64,000 bases of DNA from Magnetococcales bacterium (GTDB lineage: Bacteria > Pseudomonadota > Magnetococcia > Magnetococcales > UBA8363): assembly GCA_015228815.1 (NCBI GenBank), contig JADGCV010000025.1, positions 1 to 64,000 on the forward strand. Direction: 5' to 3'. Position 1 is the first letter of the stretch; the number at the start of each line of letters is the position of its first letter. The notes beneath the pieces were generated by a model. The model made no database searches. It was not told the origin of the DNA and saw only the letters and a list, made by a program, of their open reading frames with translations. Below are positions 13,092 through 22,066 of this stretch, piece by piece. The position numbers and the translations under genes are program-made.

Positions 13092-13892
13092 TTATTTCAG
13101 TATGAGTTTGATGCCGACAGCAATCAAAAACAAACCAAAACCGCGTTTCAGGTGTTTTTGCGGCAGGGCATGCGCCAGACGAACGCCGATGGGGGTCGTG
13201 ATCAGGGTGCCGCAAACGATCCCGAGAAAGGCCTGGGGCAGGATGAAGCCAAAGGCACCCTCCGGTAGATGTGGATTGCCCCATCCCGCCTGGACATAGC
13301 CGATGGCCCCGGAAAAAGCGAGAAAAAATCCCATCGCGGAAGCGGAACCGACGGCACGGAGCATCGGCAATCCCCGGACAAGATTCAACACCGGGACCGC
13401 CAGAGTTCCGCCACCAATTCCGAACAGACTGGAAATGGCGCCGATGATCAAGCCGAGCAGGGGATTGAAAAGTTCGGCGATCAAAGGTTTTCCCGAACCA
13501 TCCCCTTTTTTTCCGCGCAACATTTCGATGCCGACGATGATTTCAAAACACCCGAAGAGAAGACGCAACAATCCGCCATTCATCAAAGCCGCCAGTTGCG
13601 ACCCGAACCAGGCGCCCAAAAAGATGCCGGGGATGAATTGAACGACATGCCGCCAATCGACGGCGCCACGGCGATGATGATTCAGGGTGGCGGAAATGTT
13701 GGTGATGACGATGGTCGCCAGAGAGGTCCCGACCGCCAGATGCATGATCACTTCGGATGCGATCTGGCTGTTGGCGAAAAGGACAAGGAGGGCGGGAACG
13801 ATGATGATGCCTCCACCCACGCCAAAAAGACCGGCAATGATGCCGGCGATCAGTCCAGTCAACAGGGCGGCAAGGAACAGGGTGAAACTCAT
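13092..13892 (-). CDS. TauE/SafE family sulfite/anion exporter
   Basis: Inner-membrane protein of 266 residues with about seven or eight hydrophobic segments and the two glycine-rich repeats of the family: GIIAGLFGVGGGIIIVPALL near the N-terminus and GAISSLFGIGGGTLAVPVL in the second half. Members export sulfite, sulfoacetate or other small organic anions, and the substrate cannot be told from sequence. The ATG follows CTGGAG. It lies downstream of gshA on the same strand, separated by about 70 bases, so a common transcript is possible. A link to sulfur or thiol metabolism is only suggested by that neighbour. Confidence 0.9.
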   Translation of the reverse strand: MSFTLFLAALLTGLIAGIIAGLFGVGGGIIIVPALLVLFANSQIASEVIMHLAVGTSLATIVITNISATLNHHRRGAVDWRHVVQFIPGIFLGAWFGSQLAALMNGGLLRLLFGCFEIIVGIEMLRGKKGDGSGKPLIAELFNPLLGLIIGAISSLFGIGGGTLAVPVLNLVRGLPMLRAVGSASAMGFFLAFSGAIGYVQAGWGNPHLPEGAFGFILPQAFLGIVCGTLITTPIGVRLAHALPQKHLKRGFGLFLIAVGIKLILK

Positions 13893-13960
13893 GTCCGCTT
13901 CTCCAGGGAAAAACGATTGTCGAACCGAACATCCAGGTCAATACGGTTCACGAAGTAGAT

Positions 13961-15361
13961 TCAACCACATTCACCATAGAAAGATTCGAATTCCTCCTCG
14001 GTGAACACCGGATCGACCCGCTCTCCCCAGCGTTCACGGTATGCCACGAGCAAACGATCCGCGGGAGACCGGCCCGATTCGGCCCATTGAAAGAGCACCT
14101 TGAGAAAGATTGATTCATCGCAACCATTCGGGTTGCGATGATCGAGGGTCCGCAGACCGTCACGGGCCAGCTCCAGGAGTTCGAGAGCCAGGGTCCGCAA
14201 CGTCCCCCCACCCGGCAGGGCCGTCCCGAGACCCGTCCGGGGCACCTCGGCGTGAAGGCGGCGACGTTGGGCCAAAGACCATTGGGCAACCCGGTCCCAT
14301 GCCCCCTCCAGAGCATCGTCGTCGTACAGCAATCCTTTCCAGAAGGCGGGCAAGGCACAGAGTGTCGCGGAGTTGCCGGCGTCGGCGCCCCGGGTCTCCA
14401 GATAGCGCTTGAGACGGACGTCGGGAAAGAGGGTTGAAAGGTGCAGCGCCCAGTCGTCAAGGGTGGGCCGCTGACCGGGAAGAAGGGGGAAACGTCCGGC
14501 GAAAAATTCGCCGAAGGGAACCCCTCCCGCCGGATGGTAACGGCCTTCACGATAATAAAACAACATGGGAACGTTCAAGGCGTATTCGACATAACGATCG
14601 AAGCCGAAGGTTTCATCGAAAACGAACGGCAGAAAACCGCATCGATCGGGATCGGTATGACGCCAGATTTCGGCCCGGTAGCTGGTGAATCCGTTGGGTC
14701 TGCCGTCGATGAAGGGGGAATTGGCGAAAAGGGCGGTGATGACGGGTTGCACAGCCATCATCAGGCGAAATTTGCGCACCATGTCCCGTTCATCGGCATA
14801 GTCAAGATTGGCCTGGACGGTGGTGGTTCGGGTCATCATGTCCAGACTGAGTTTTCCCCGGGTGGGCAGATAGTCGCGCATGACGCGGTAACGTCCCTTG
14901 GGCATCCAGGGAATTTGATCGAAACGCCATTTGGGCTGCACCCCGATCCCGAGAAAGGCAATGTCCAGGTCACGGCAGACAAGCCCCAATTGATGGAGGT
15001 GTTCGTTGATTTCATCTTGGGTTTCATGAATGGTTTCAAGAGGAGCGCCGGAAAGTTCCAGTTGACCACCCGGTTCCAGGGTGATCGCGGCAGGACCTCG
15101 GGTAAGGGCAATGGGAAGCCCGTCTTCGAAGACCGGTTCCCAACCAAATTTTTCCGCCATGAGGATCAGGACGGCTTTGATTCCGGCATCCCCTTCATAG
15201 GGGATGGGCGTCAGGTCTTTTTTGCGGAAGCCGAATTTTTCGTGCTCCGTGCCAATGCGCCACTGATGGCGCGGTTTGTTACCCTCATGAAACCAGGCGA
15301 TCAGGGTCTCCCTTGATTCTACCGGCGGATTTTCTTTTTCTGTTTCTTGGGACGTTTTCAA
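13961..15361 (-). CDS. gshA: Glutamate-cysteine ligase (GCS2 family)
   Basis: Joins glutamate and cysteine with ATP, the first step of glutathione synthesis. The 466-residue protein belongs to the alphaproteobacterial/plant-type GCS2 family rather than the E. coli GshA family: it has GTEHEKFGFRK near the N-terminus, the LELSGAPLETIH segment, and MTRTTTVQANLDYADERDMVRKFR in the middle (here the key run is TRTTTVQANLDYADE). No gshB lies in the window. Strand and spacing suggest possible cotranscription with the TauE-like exporter downstream. Confidence 0.93.
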   Translation of the reverse strand: MKTSQETEKENPPVESRETLIAWFHEGNKPRHQWRIGTEHEKFGFRKKDLTPIPYEGDAGIKAVLILMAEKFGWEPVFEDGLPIALTRGPAAITLEPGGQLELSGAPLETIHETQDEINEHLHQLGLVCRDLDIAFLGIGVQPKWRFDQIPWMPKGRYRVMRDYLPTRGKLSLDMMTRTTTVQANLDYADERDMVRKFRLMMAVQPVITALFANSPFIDGRPNGFTSYRAEIWRHTDPDRCGFLPFVFDETFGFDRYVEYALNVPMLFYYREGRYHPAGGVPFGEFFAGRFPLLPGQRPTLDDWALHLSTLFPDVRLKRYLETRGADAGNSATLCALPAFWKGLLYDDDALEGAWDRVAQWSLAQRRRLHAEVPRTGLGTALPGGGTLRTLALELLELARDGLRTLDHRNPNGCDESIFLKVLFQWAESGRSPADRLLVAYRERWGERVDPVFTEEEFESFYGECG

Positions 15362-15411
15362 ATAGATTCCCTTCGTGGAATGGAACGTTGCCGTGATCGG
15401 CCCGATAAGGC

Positions 15412-16296
15412 TCAGCGGACGCAGGTTCCCACCCCCTTGTCGGTGAAGACTTCCAACAACAGGGCATGTTCGATACGACCGTCGATGATGTGGGTCGAGA
15501 CGACGCCTCCCTCGATGGCCTTGACGCAGGTTTCGACCTTGGGGATCATGCCGCCGGTGACGGTTCCTTGATGGATCAAACCGCCGACATCGGTGGTGTG
15601 GAGTTCGCTGATCAGGCGGCCCGACTTGTCCTTGACTCCGAGGACATCGGTCAGGAGAATCAGTTTTTCCGCCTTCAGGGCGACGGCAATGGCCCCGGAA
15701 ACAGTATCGGCATTGATATTGTAGGTTTCACCCGCCTCGCCGACACCGACGGGGGCAATCACCGGGATCAAGGTGGAATGGGACAGAAGATCCAGCAGGG
15801 TGGTGTCGATCCGTTCGACATCGCCCACCCAACCCAGGTCGATGATTTCCGGAGTTTCCAGTTCCGGCCCCTGACGGATGTGCTGCCGCTTTCGCGCCTG
15901 GATGGTGTGACCATCCTTGCCGGACAATCCCACGGCACGACCACCGTTGAGATTGATCAGGCTGACGATGTCCTTGTTTACCTTGCCAGCCAGCACCATC
16001 TCCACTACATTGACGGTTTCCTGATCCGTCACCCTCAATCCATCGACAAAATGCGGTTTGAGCCCCATGCGACTCATGGTCTGACCAATCTGCGGGCCGC
16101 CGCCATGGACGACGACCGGCTTGATTCCCACCTGACGCATGAGGATGATGTCCTTGACGAAGGAAACCTTCAAAGCCTCGTCAACCATGGCATGGCCACC
16201 ATACTTGATGACGAAGGTCTTGCCATCGAAACGGCGCATGTAGGGGAGGGATTCGATGAGAACGCGCGCCTTGTCAACCCGATCTTCAAGAGGCAT
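15412..16296 (-). CDS. argB: Acetylglutamate kinase
   Basis: Phosphorylates N-acetylglutamate in arginine synthesis. The start chosen at 16296 ([19 protein letters not shown]) follows AAGGAG and gives 294 residues, the usual family length; the open frame runs 34 codons further upstream but with unlikely composition. Amino-acid kinase motifs are visible: [21 protein letters not shown], the sugar/nucleotide loop [20 protein letters not shown] and LTDVLGV. The region upstream is shared with the divergent SH3-domain gene. Confidence 0.96.
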   Translation of the reverse strand: MPLEDRVDKARVLIESLPYMRRFDGKTFVIKYGGHAMVDEALKVSFVKDIILMRQVGIKPVVVHGGGPQIGQTMSRMGLKPHFVDGLRVTDQETVNVVEMVLAGKVNKDIVSLINLNGGRAVGLSGKDGHTIQARKRQHIRQGPELETPEIIDLGWVGDVERIDTTLLDLLSHSTLIPVIAPVGVGEAGETYNINADTVSGAIAVALKAEKLILLTDVLGVKDKSGRLISELHTTDVGGLIHQGTVTGGMIPKVETCVKAIEGGVVSTHIIDGRIEHALLLEVFTDKGVGTCVR

Positions 16297-16374
16297 GTCA
16301 ATCTCCTTCAAGGTTGGGGATGCGGTAACCTGGTTCGCAAAGCAATCGTGCAAACAACAAACCAACGTTGGTCC

Positions 16375-17061
16375 ATGATGGTTCACTTCCTTCGTCACCG
16401 CCCGGTCATGATCCGTCGCTTTGCCGCAATGTTGGCGACGATGGGGATCGGGTTGTGTTTCCTCGCGCCAGGACTGGCCGCTCCCGAGGGATCGGGCAAC
16501 ATGAGCTATGTTGCCGACAGCGTGGACATTTCCATGCGCAGCGGACCCGAAGTCAATTATCGAATCATTCGCATGCTCAAGAGCGGAATGAAATTGCGCG
16601 TTCTGGAAAAAAATGGCAATGGTTGGAGTCGGGTTCGCGACGAAAATGACAAGGAAGGCTGGATCCTCGACCGGTATCTGACCGACAAGGTTCCGGCGTC
16701 ACTGCGGGTGGCGGATCTGGAACTGGCGGTGGAGACCCTCCGGGGAGAAAGAGATGCCCTGGAGAAAAAATATAATGAAGTCCGGCAAAGCAACCTGAGC
16801 TTGAATCAGGACCGGGCAGAGTTGGAACGTCTGCGTTCCCTGATGCAGAATACCCTGAAGGTGGACAGTGAAAACAAACAGTTCAAGCAGAAGATCGATC
16901 AATTGAACAATGAATTGATGCAGGCCATGGATGAAAAACGATTGTTGGAACGTCAGTCGGACACTTCGTTTTTCGTTTCCGGGGCGACGGTGTTGGGGTT
17001 GGGGATGCTGGCAGGATTCATCCTCGCCAGGAAACGGCGCAATCCTTACAATTCTTTATGA
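16375..17061 (+). CDS. SH3-domain and C-terminal anchor protein (TIGR04211-like)
   Basis: About 228 residues. A signal sequence ([22 protein letters not shown]) is followed by a bacterial SH3 domain (about residues 45-110: [29 protein letters not shown]), a coiled coil with many Glu/Leu heptads (about 120-195) and a C-terminal membrane segment ([19 protein letters not shown]) followed by a basic tail. This is the architecture of the TIGR04211 family of proteobacterial envelope proteins, whose function is not firmly known. Starts at 16375 or 16408 are both possible; no strong ribosome site is visible. Its end overlaps the convergent nuclease gene by six bases. Confidence 0.85.
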   Translation: MMVHFLRHRPVMIRRFAAMLATMGIGLCFLAPGLAAPEGSGNMSYVADSVDISMRSGPEVNYRIIRMLKSGMKLRVLEKNGNGWSRVRDENDKEGWILDRYLTDKVPASLRVADLELAVETLRGERDALEKKYNEVRQSNLSLNQDRAELERLRSLMQNTLKVDSENKQFKQKIDQLNNELMQAMDEKRLLERQSDTSFFVSGATVLGLGMLAGFILARKRRNPYNSL

Positions 17062-17589
17062 TCCTGGAGAACCATTGCCAACAAAATGGTTTCCTCGGCG
17101 CCGATGATCGCGGCGCCATTCCCAGGGGGGAAGCGGATCGGGCATGGCCCAAAGGCCCCGCCGCTCGCTTCGCGCTTTCTTTTCCAATTTTTTCAACGTC
17201 GAATCCCTGGAATACCTCGGGTCCCGCCAGGCAAGTCCCGCCGCGACCAGTTCCCGATTCAGACTGTGGCCGTCGTTCAGGATGACCTCCGCGACGATCC
17301 GGTGATAGAGATCCAAACCCGACATCCGGAAGGTCACCGTGCGACCCATCACTTTTTTTTTGACGAAACGGGTCGCCTCCGTGGCAAACGGTTGACCTTT
17401 CTCCGGGGTATCGATCCCCTGGAGCCGCAGGGTCAGGAGACGACTGCCAACGGCAACTTTCATCGAATCCCCATCCTGGACAAAAACGACACGTCCTTGA
17501 CGGGAGGGCGTTTCCGTGGCAGCGCCGACGAGGGGCGAGGCGACGATGGAGGAGAGCGACAAACACACGATCTTCAACAATTTTTTCAT
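17056..17589 (-). CDS. Secreted thermonuclease (SNase-like)
   Basis: 177 residues with a signal peptide (KLLKIVCLSLSSIVASPLVGA) and a staphylococcal-nuclease OB fold. Visible family positions are VQDGDSMKV (metal-site Asp), LRLQGIDTPEKGQ (with the Arg and Asp of the active site) and YHRIVAEVIL (second Arg). It probably acts on DNA or RNA in the periplasm or outside the cell. The ATG overlaps the stop of the UbiD-family gene in an ATGA (17586-17589), so the two are translationally coupled despite unrelated functions. The C-terminal tail after LPPWEWRRDH is basic and glycine-rich. Confidence 0.9.
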   Translation of the reverse strand: MKKLLKIVCLSLSSIVASPLVGAATETPSRQGRVVFVQDGDSMKVAVGSRLLTLRLQGIDTPEKGQPFATEATRFVKKKVMGRTVTFRMSGLDLYHRIVAEVILNDGHSLNRELVAAGLAWRDPRYSRDSTLKKLEKKARSERRGLWAMPDPLPPWEWRRDHRRRGNHFVGNGSPGS

Positions 17590-19403
17590 TCTTGAAATCC
17601 GTATTCCCTCCAGCGTCGATCGACCTTCGCGACCGTTTCCGGGTCGGGATGCAAAGGTTTGCCCCAGTGGCGTCCTGTTTCGGCAAAGGTTTTCCAGGTG
17701 GCATCGATGACGAAACGCCCTGTCGTTTCATCGACCGACAGGTCCCGTCCCGGATCGGTCCGGGTGGCCATGGACCAGAGAAGGTCTTCCCATGAATCGA
17801 TGCGACAATCACTGTCGATGATCCAGAACTGCCTGGGCCCGGTCCGGGCATCGACCTGTCGCAAAAGGATTCGGGCCGTCGTCGCGCCGCGTTCGGGCGT
17901 TTTGCCATCGACGCGGACGACCGCCAGGGTTCCCTCGAACCACAGATGGATATTGTCGATGAAGCCGTGGGTGGCGACAAGATCGGCGACCCATTCGCCC
18001 GACCGCGCTTCACCTGGGAAGGATGGAATGGAATCACATTCGATGCCGGTTTTGGTCGTGGCATCCATGCCAAGTTTGCCACCCAGACCATTGTGGCAGG
18101 AAGCGAAATCAAGATAATCGATCGGCGTGTGCCGCAACAAAACCAGGTCCCGTTTGCCATGGCAGTGGCGCACCATCGCCGCCATGACCGCCGCCGGGTC
18201 CTCAAGGGAAACCGTGTCATCGACGACGATGACATATTTGGTATAGAGAAACTGCCGCAGAAAACCCCAGATGGCCATCATGACGCGAAAGGCGTGTCCG
18301 GGATAGCTTTTTTTCAAACCGACGAATGCCACCCGATAGGAAGCCGCGGCCATGGAAAGATGAAAACCGCTGATTTCAGGGAATTGTTTTTGCAGCAAGG
18401 GGGTAAAAATGCGGTTCAGGGCGACGGCCAGAATGGCCGGTTCATCCGGAGGTCGGCCGGTATAGGTACTGAGGTACAGGGGATCGTGACGCATGGTGAT
18501 CCGTTCCACCGTCATGACCGGAAAAAATTCCACCTCGTTGTAATATCCGGTGTGATCGCCGAAAGGCCCTTCCTGGGCCCGTTCGTCAAGATCGATGGTC
18601 CCTTCCAGGATGATTTCGGCGGTGGCGGGAACCGGAAGGCCGGGATACAACCCCTTGGTGGTTTCGACCCGTCGTTGCCGCAACAGGCCGGAGAAGGCAT
18701 ATTCGGACAGGTTTTCCGGAACCGGAGTGACGGCGGCAAGCATGGTCGCCGGATCACAGCCGATGGCGACCGCGACCGGCATCTTTTTTTCATATTCGGC
18801 AGAATGCAGGGCCCCCCCTCGATGTTTAAGCCAGCGCATGATGACTTTGTTTCGTCCGAGGACCTGCATGCGGTAGACCCCGATGTTGACCGGCCCGCCG
18901 CTCTGTCCGCGGGTGATGACCAGAGGCCAGGTGATCAGGCGACCCGCATCTTCGGGCCAGCAGGTCACAATCGGCAACAGACCAAGATCCACCCGATCGC
19001 CCGAAAGAATCGTTTGCCGGCAGGGTGGACGAAAGACCCGCTTGACCGGCATGAATCGACCCATCGCATAAAGCCGCGCCAGCCGAAGGAGGTCACCAGG
19101 ATTTTTGGGAGGATCGGGTTGTTTCAAACGTGCCAGCGCTTCGCCCAACGCATGCAGTTCTTCAGGCTCACGACCCAGGGCCATGCCGATCCGGCGGGCG
19201 CTCGCGAACAGATTGACGACGACCCGCATCGACGATCCGTTCACCCGGTGAAACATCACCGCCGGTCCCCCCGAAAGAAGCAATCGGCGACTGATTTCAA
19301 CGATTTCCAACCTCGGGTCAACCGCGACCTCGACATGGACCAGTTCGCCGTGGCATTCAAGAAAAGAAAGAAATTCCCTGAGATCGGAAAATGCCTTGGA
19401 CAT
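17586..19403 (-). CDS. UbiD-family prenylated-FMN decarboxylase
   Basis: The start at 19403 follows GGGAGG and gives 605 residues beginning MSKAFSDLREFLSFLE. UbiD enzymes use prenylated FMN to decarboxylate aromatic acids; E. coli UbiD (497 residues) acts on polyprenyl-4-hydroxybenzoate. The body shows family features: NIGVYRMQVLGRNKVIMRW, a conserved Glu-Arg pair in the E(F/Y)P..G/FFPVMTVERITMRHDPLY region, and VDDTVSLEDPAAVMAAM. About 100 residues longer than E. coli UbiD and nearer the length of the 600-residue forms linked to menaquinone synthesis. With ubiE, ubiJ-like and ubiB nearby, a quinone role is likely, but substrate is unproven. No UbiX is in the window. Confidence 0.85.
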   Translation of the reverse strand: MSKAFSDLREFLSFLECHGELVHVEVAVDPRLEIVEISRRLLLSGGPAVMFHRVNGSSMRVVVNLFASARRIGMALGREPEELHALGEALARLKQPDPPKNPGDLLRLARLYAMGRFMPVKRVFRPPCRQTILSGDRVDLGLLPIVTCWPEDAGRLITWPLVITRGQSGGPVNIGVYRMQVLGRNKVIMRWLKHRGGALHSAEYEKKMPVAVAIGCDPATMLAAVTPVPENLSEYAFSGLLRQRRVETTKGLYPGLPVPATAEIILEGTIDLDERAQEGPFGDHTGYYNEVEFFPVMTVERITMRHDPLYLSTYTGRPPDEPAILAVALNRIFTPLLQKQFPEISGFHLSMAAASYRVAFVGLKKSYPGHAFRVMMAIWGFLRQFLYTKYVIVVDDTVSLEDPAAVMAAMVRHCHGKRDLVLLRHTPIDYLDFASCHNGLGGKLGMDATTKTGIECDSIPSFPGEARSGEWVADLVATHGFIDNIHLWFEGTLAVVRVDGKTPERGATTARILLRQVDARTGPRQFWIIDSDCRIDSWEDLLWSMATRTDPGRDLSVDETTGRFVIDATWKTFAETGRHWGKPLHPDPETVAKVDRRWREYGFQE

Positions 19404-19488
19404 GTGATCCTCCCATTGATCGGCAAAGTAAAGAACAGAATCATTTCCGACTCTATCAAGCCAAAAAATAATACCTCGGGAGCGACCC

Positions 19489-20520
19489 ATGCGCCATTTC
19501 GGTTTTTCAATCATGGTCTCTCTCATGCTCCTTGCCGTGGCGGGAGGGTGGGGATTCCACAATGCCGGACTCGCAGGACTGGTCCACGCCCTTTGGATCA
19601 CCCTGATCCTGGGTGTCCTGGAGGTCTCGCTCTCTTTCGACAATGCGGTCGTCAATGCCTCGGTACTCAAACATTGGTCCCCGTTCTGGCAAAAGCTGTT
19701 TCTGGGTCTGGGCATCCTGGTGGCGGTGTTCGGCATGAGACTGCTGTTTCCCCTGGTCATCGTTTCCCAGGCCACCGGCCTGGAGTTGATGAAGGTCTGG
19801 AATCTGGCTCTGGTGGATCCACATGAATATTCGCGGCATCTTGGCGCAAGTCATGCGCAGGTGGCCGCCTTTGGCGGAATGTTTCTCCTTCTGGTTTTTT
19901 TGAACTTTTTTTTCAACCAGGAAAAGAAGATTCACTGGTTTTCCCCCCTTGAAAAACATCTGCCCCGTATCGGAAAAATGGGACCGGTAACGATCATCCT
20001 GGCATTGCTGTCCCTGCTTGGGACCGTTTCCCTTGTTTCCCAGGAGACTCAAGATTGTGTCCTTCGCTCCGGGGTATGGGGAATCGTGGTTTATGGCACG
20101 GTTCGACTCCTGAGCGATTTTCTCGAAGGCGATGAATCGGATGGCGGCGCCGGACATGTGCTCATGCGCGGAAGTCTCGGTGGTTTTCTCTATCTGGAAG
20201 TCCTCGATGCCTCCTTCAGCTTCGATGGCGTGATCGGCGCCTTTGCCATCACGACGGATGTGGTCCTCGTCATGATGGGATTGGGCATCGGCGCCATGTT
20301 CGTCCGGTCGCTGACCGTTTTTCTTGTCCATCGGAAAACCCTGGCCAGATACGTCTACCTCGAACACGGCGCCCATTATGCGATCGGCGCCCTGGCCGTC
20401 ATCATGCTGTCAAGCATCAACGTTCATGTCCCTGAAATGGTCACGGGATTGATCGGCCTGTTCCTTATCGGTCTTTCCCTGATTTCATCCTTCCACGCCC
20501 GAAAAGTGAATGGGGCATGA
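19489..20520 (+). CDS. TerC/DUF475 family integral membrane protein
   Basis: 343 residues with about eight or nine hydrophobic segments. The motif ILGVLEVSLSFDNAVVNASVL in the first part and VLDASFSFDGVIGAFAIT in the second are the paired acidic membrane motifs of the TerC superfamily, with Asp/Glu in place for metal ions. The length and the FFFNQEKKIHWFSPLEKHL loop fit DUF475. TerC proteins are tied to metal homeostasis and tellurite resistance; the specific ion here is unknown. It is divergent from the UbiD-family gene with 85 bases between starts, and ubiE follows 80 bases downstream. Confidence 0.88.
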   Translation: MRHFGFSIMVSLMLLAVAGGWGFHNAGLAGLVHALWITLILGVLEVSLSFDNAVVNASVLKHWSPFWQKLFLGLGILVAVFGMRLLFPLVIVSQATGLELMKVWNLALVDPHEYSRHLGASHAQVAAFGGMFLLLVFLNFFFNQEKKIHWFSPLEKHLPRIGKMGPVTIILALLSLLGTVSLVSQETQDCVLRSGVWGIVVYGTVRLLSDFLEGDESDGGAGHVLMRGSLGGFLYLEVLDASFSFDGVIGAFAITTDVVLVMMGLGIGAMFVRSLTVFLVHRKTLARYVYLEHGAHYAIGALAVIMLSSINVHVPEMVTGLIGLFLIGLSLISSFHARKVNGA

Positions 20521-20600
20521 AGGGATATTCCCAAAACGGGCGTATGTTGTGTTATCATATCGCGTTTGAATTTTGAACGTTGCATGAGGGAGTGCTCGAA

Positions 20601-21350
20601 ATGGCCGATAACCCGACGACCCACTTTGGATTCAGTGAAATACCCTTGAATGAAAAAGTGGATCGTGTCCGCCAGGTCTTCGATTCGGTGGTGGACCGAT
20701 ACGACCTGATGAACGACCTGATGTCCCTCGGGATTCATCGTCTGTGGAAGCGTTTTGCCATCCGTCGCCTGCGCATCCGTCCGGGACAGAAAATCCTCGA
20801 TGTCGCCGGCGGAACGGGAGATCTGACCCGATTGATGCATCCCCGTCTGGAAGGAAACGGAAGCATCATCGTCTACGACATCAATGCCAACATGCTCGAA
20901 AAGGGGCGCGCTCGACTGACCGATCAGGGGATCGTGACCGGCATCGAGTGGATTCAGGGCAACGCCGAAGAATTGCCGTTTGCCGACAATTCCTTCGATA
21001 TCGCCTGCATCGGCTTTGGCATCCGCAACGTCACCCAGATCGAGGCGGCCATTCAGGAAATGATTCGCGTCATCAAACCGGGTGGAACGTTTCTTTGTCT
21101 TGAATTTTCCAAAATCTCCATCTCCATCTTGCAACCCCTCTATGACGCTTATTCCTTTAAAATTTTGCCCGAACTGGGACAGCGAGTCGCCAACGATCGC
21201 GATTCCTATCAGTACCTGGTGGAATCGATTCGCCGTTTTCCCGATCAGGAAACCTTTGCCACCATGCTGAAAAATAATGGTTTATCGGGAGTGCGCCATC
21301 ATAATCTCACCGGCGGCATCGCCGCCGTTCATCATGGATGGAAGGTCTGA
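20601..21350 (+). CDS. ubiE: Ubiquinone/menaquinone C-methyltransferase UbiE
   Basis: SAM-dependent C-methylation of the demethoxy-ubiquinol or demethylmenaquinol ring. The ATG at 20601 follows GAGGGAG and gives 249 residues; an in-frame TTG at 20580 is a weaker alternative. Family motifs are visible: KVDRVRQVFDSVVDRYDLMND at the N-terminus (the run VFDSVVDRYDLMND), the SAM loop ILDVAGGTGDLTRL, NAEELPFADNSFDI, and GFGIRNVTQIEAAI. The C-terminus LTGGIAAVHHGWKV is the usual ending. It heads the tight run ubiE-ubiJ-ubiB. Confidence 0.96.
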   Translation: MADNPTTHFGFSEIPLNEKVDRVRQVFDSVVDRYDLMNDLMSLGIHRLWKRFAIRRLRIRPGQKILDVAGGTGDLTRLMHPRLEGNGSIIVYDINANMLEKGRARLTDQGIVTGIEWIQGNAEELPFADNSFDIACIGFGIRNVTQIEAAIQEMIRVIKPGGTFLCLEFSKISISILQPLYDAYSFKILPELGQRVANDRDSYQYLVESIRRFPDQETFATMLKNNGLSGVRHHNLTGGIAAVHHGWKV

Positions 21351-21353
21351 ATC

Positions 21354-22061
21354 ATGATCATGTCCCTGTTGTCGGCCCCATTGAAAATCATTCCCCAACC
21401 GGTCACGGCGGTCTCGCTCGGTATTGTCCTCAATCTGTTTTTTACCCGCTATCCAGAGTTAAAAAAACGTCTCGGAGAACTGGATGGAAAAATTTTTCAG
21501 TTTGAAATCGAAGATATGGCCGAATCATTGTTCATGAACGTCGATGAAAAAGGTGAATTGCGCATCCACACCTATTGCGACACCATTCCCCATGTCACCA
21601 TGTCGGGAAACGCGGCGGCATTTCTTTCGCTGTTGTTTCACACCTCGGATCCAGATTCATTGTTCTTTTCAAGACAGCTCAAATTATCGGGAGAGACCGA
21701 TACCGGACTTCGTTTCAAGAATCTTCTGGATAACGTCGAAATCGACTGGGAACGGGAGCTCGCTGTCCTGGTAGGCCGACGGGGGGCCAAAACCCTGATG
21801 GATCTGGCCCGGAAATCGCGTCAGGCGGGCCTTCAGGGAAAAGAACGGGTTGAATCGGAGGTGGAATCCTGGCTTCTGGGACAAGGATTTCCGTCGCGCA
21901 ACCAGTTGCAGGAATTCGCCAAGGAAGTCGATGTCCTGAACGAACGTTTTGAAAAGCTCGAAAAAAGCGTGACCCGCCTGGGGAGAAAGCGTGCCGTGGC
22001 CGGCAGTGGCGTGGCAACCGGCGGCAACGTTCCGGATGCTACCATCAACGCCCCTGACTGA
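21354..22061 (+). CDS. ubiJ: SCP2-domain ubiquinone accessory factor (UbiJ-like)
   Basis: 235 residues, placed between ubiE and ubiB exactly as ubiJ is in many proteobacteria. The N-terminal part (about 20-115) resembles the SCP2 lipid-binding domain (FFTRYPELKKRLGELDGKIF, FHTSDPDSLFFSRQLKLSGET), followed by the NVEIDWERELAVLVG segment typical of UbiJ and a C-terminal coiled coil (EFAKEVDVLNERFEKLEKSV). In E. coli, UbiJ helps the Ubi complex handle lipid intermediates. The start is 3 bases after ubiE. Symbol assigned from order plus domain. Confidence 0.88.
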   Translation: MIMSLLSAPLKIIPQPVTAVSLGIVLNLFFTRYPELKKRLGELDGKIFQFEIEDMAESLFMNVDEKGELRIHTYCDTIPHVTMSGNAAAFLSLLFHTSDPDSLFFSRQLKLSGETDTGLRFKNLLDNVEIDWERELAVLVGRRGAKTLMDLARKSRQAGLQGKERVESEVESWLLGQGFPSRNQLQEFAKEVDVLNERFEKLEKSVTRLGRKRAVAGSGVATGGNVPDATINAPD

Positions 22062-22066
22062 AAACG

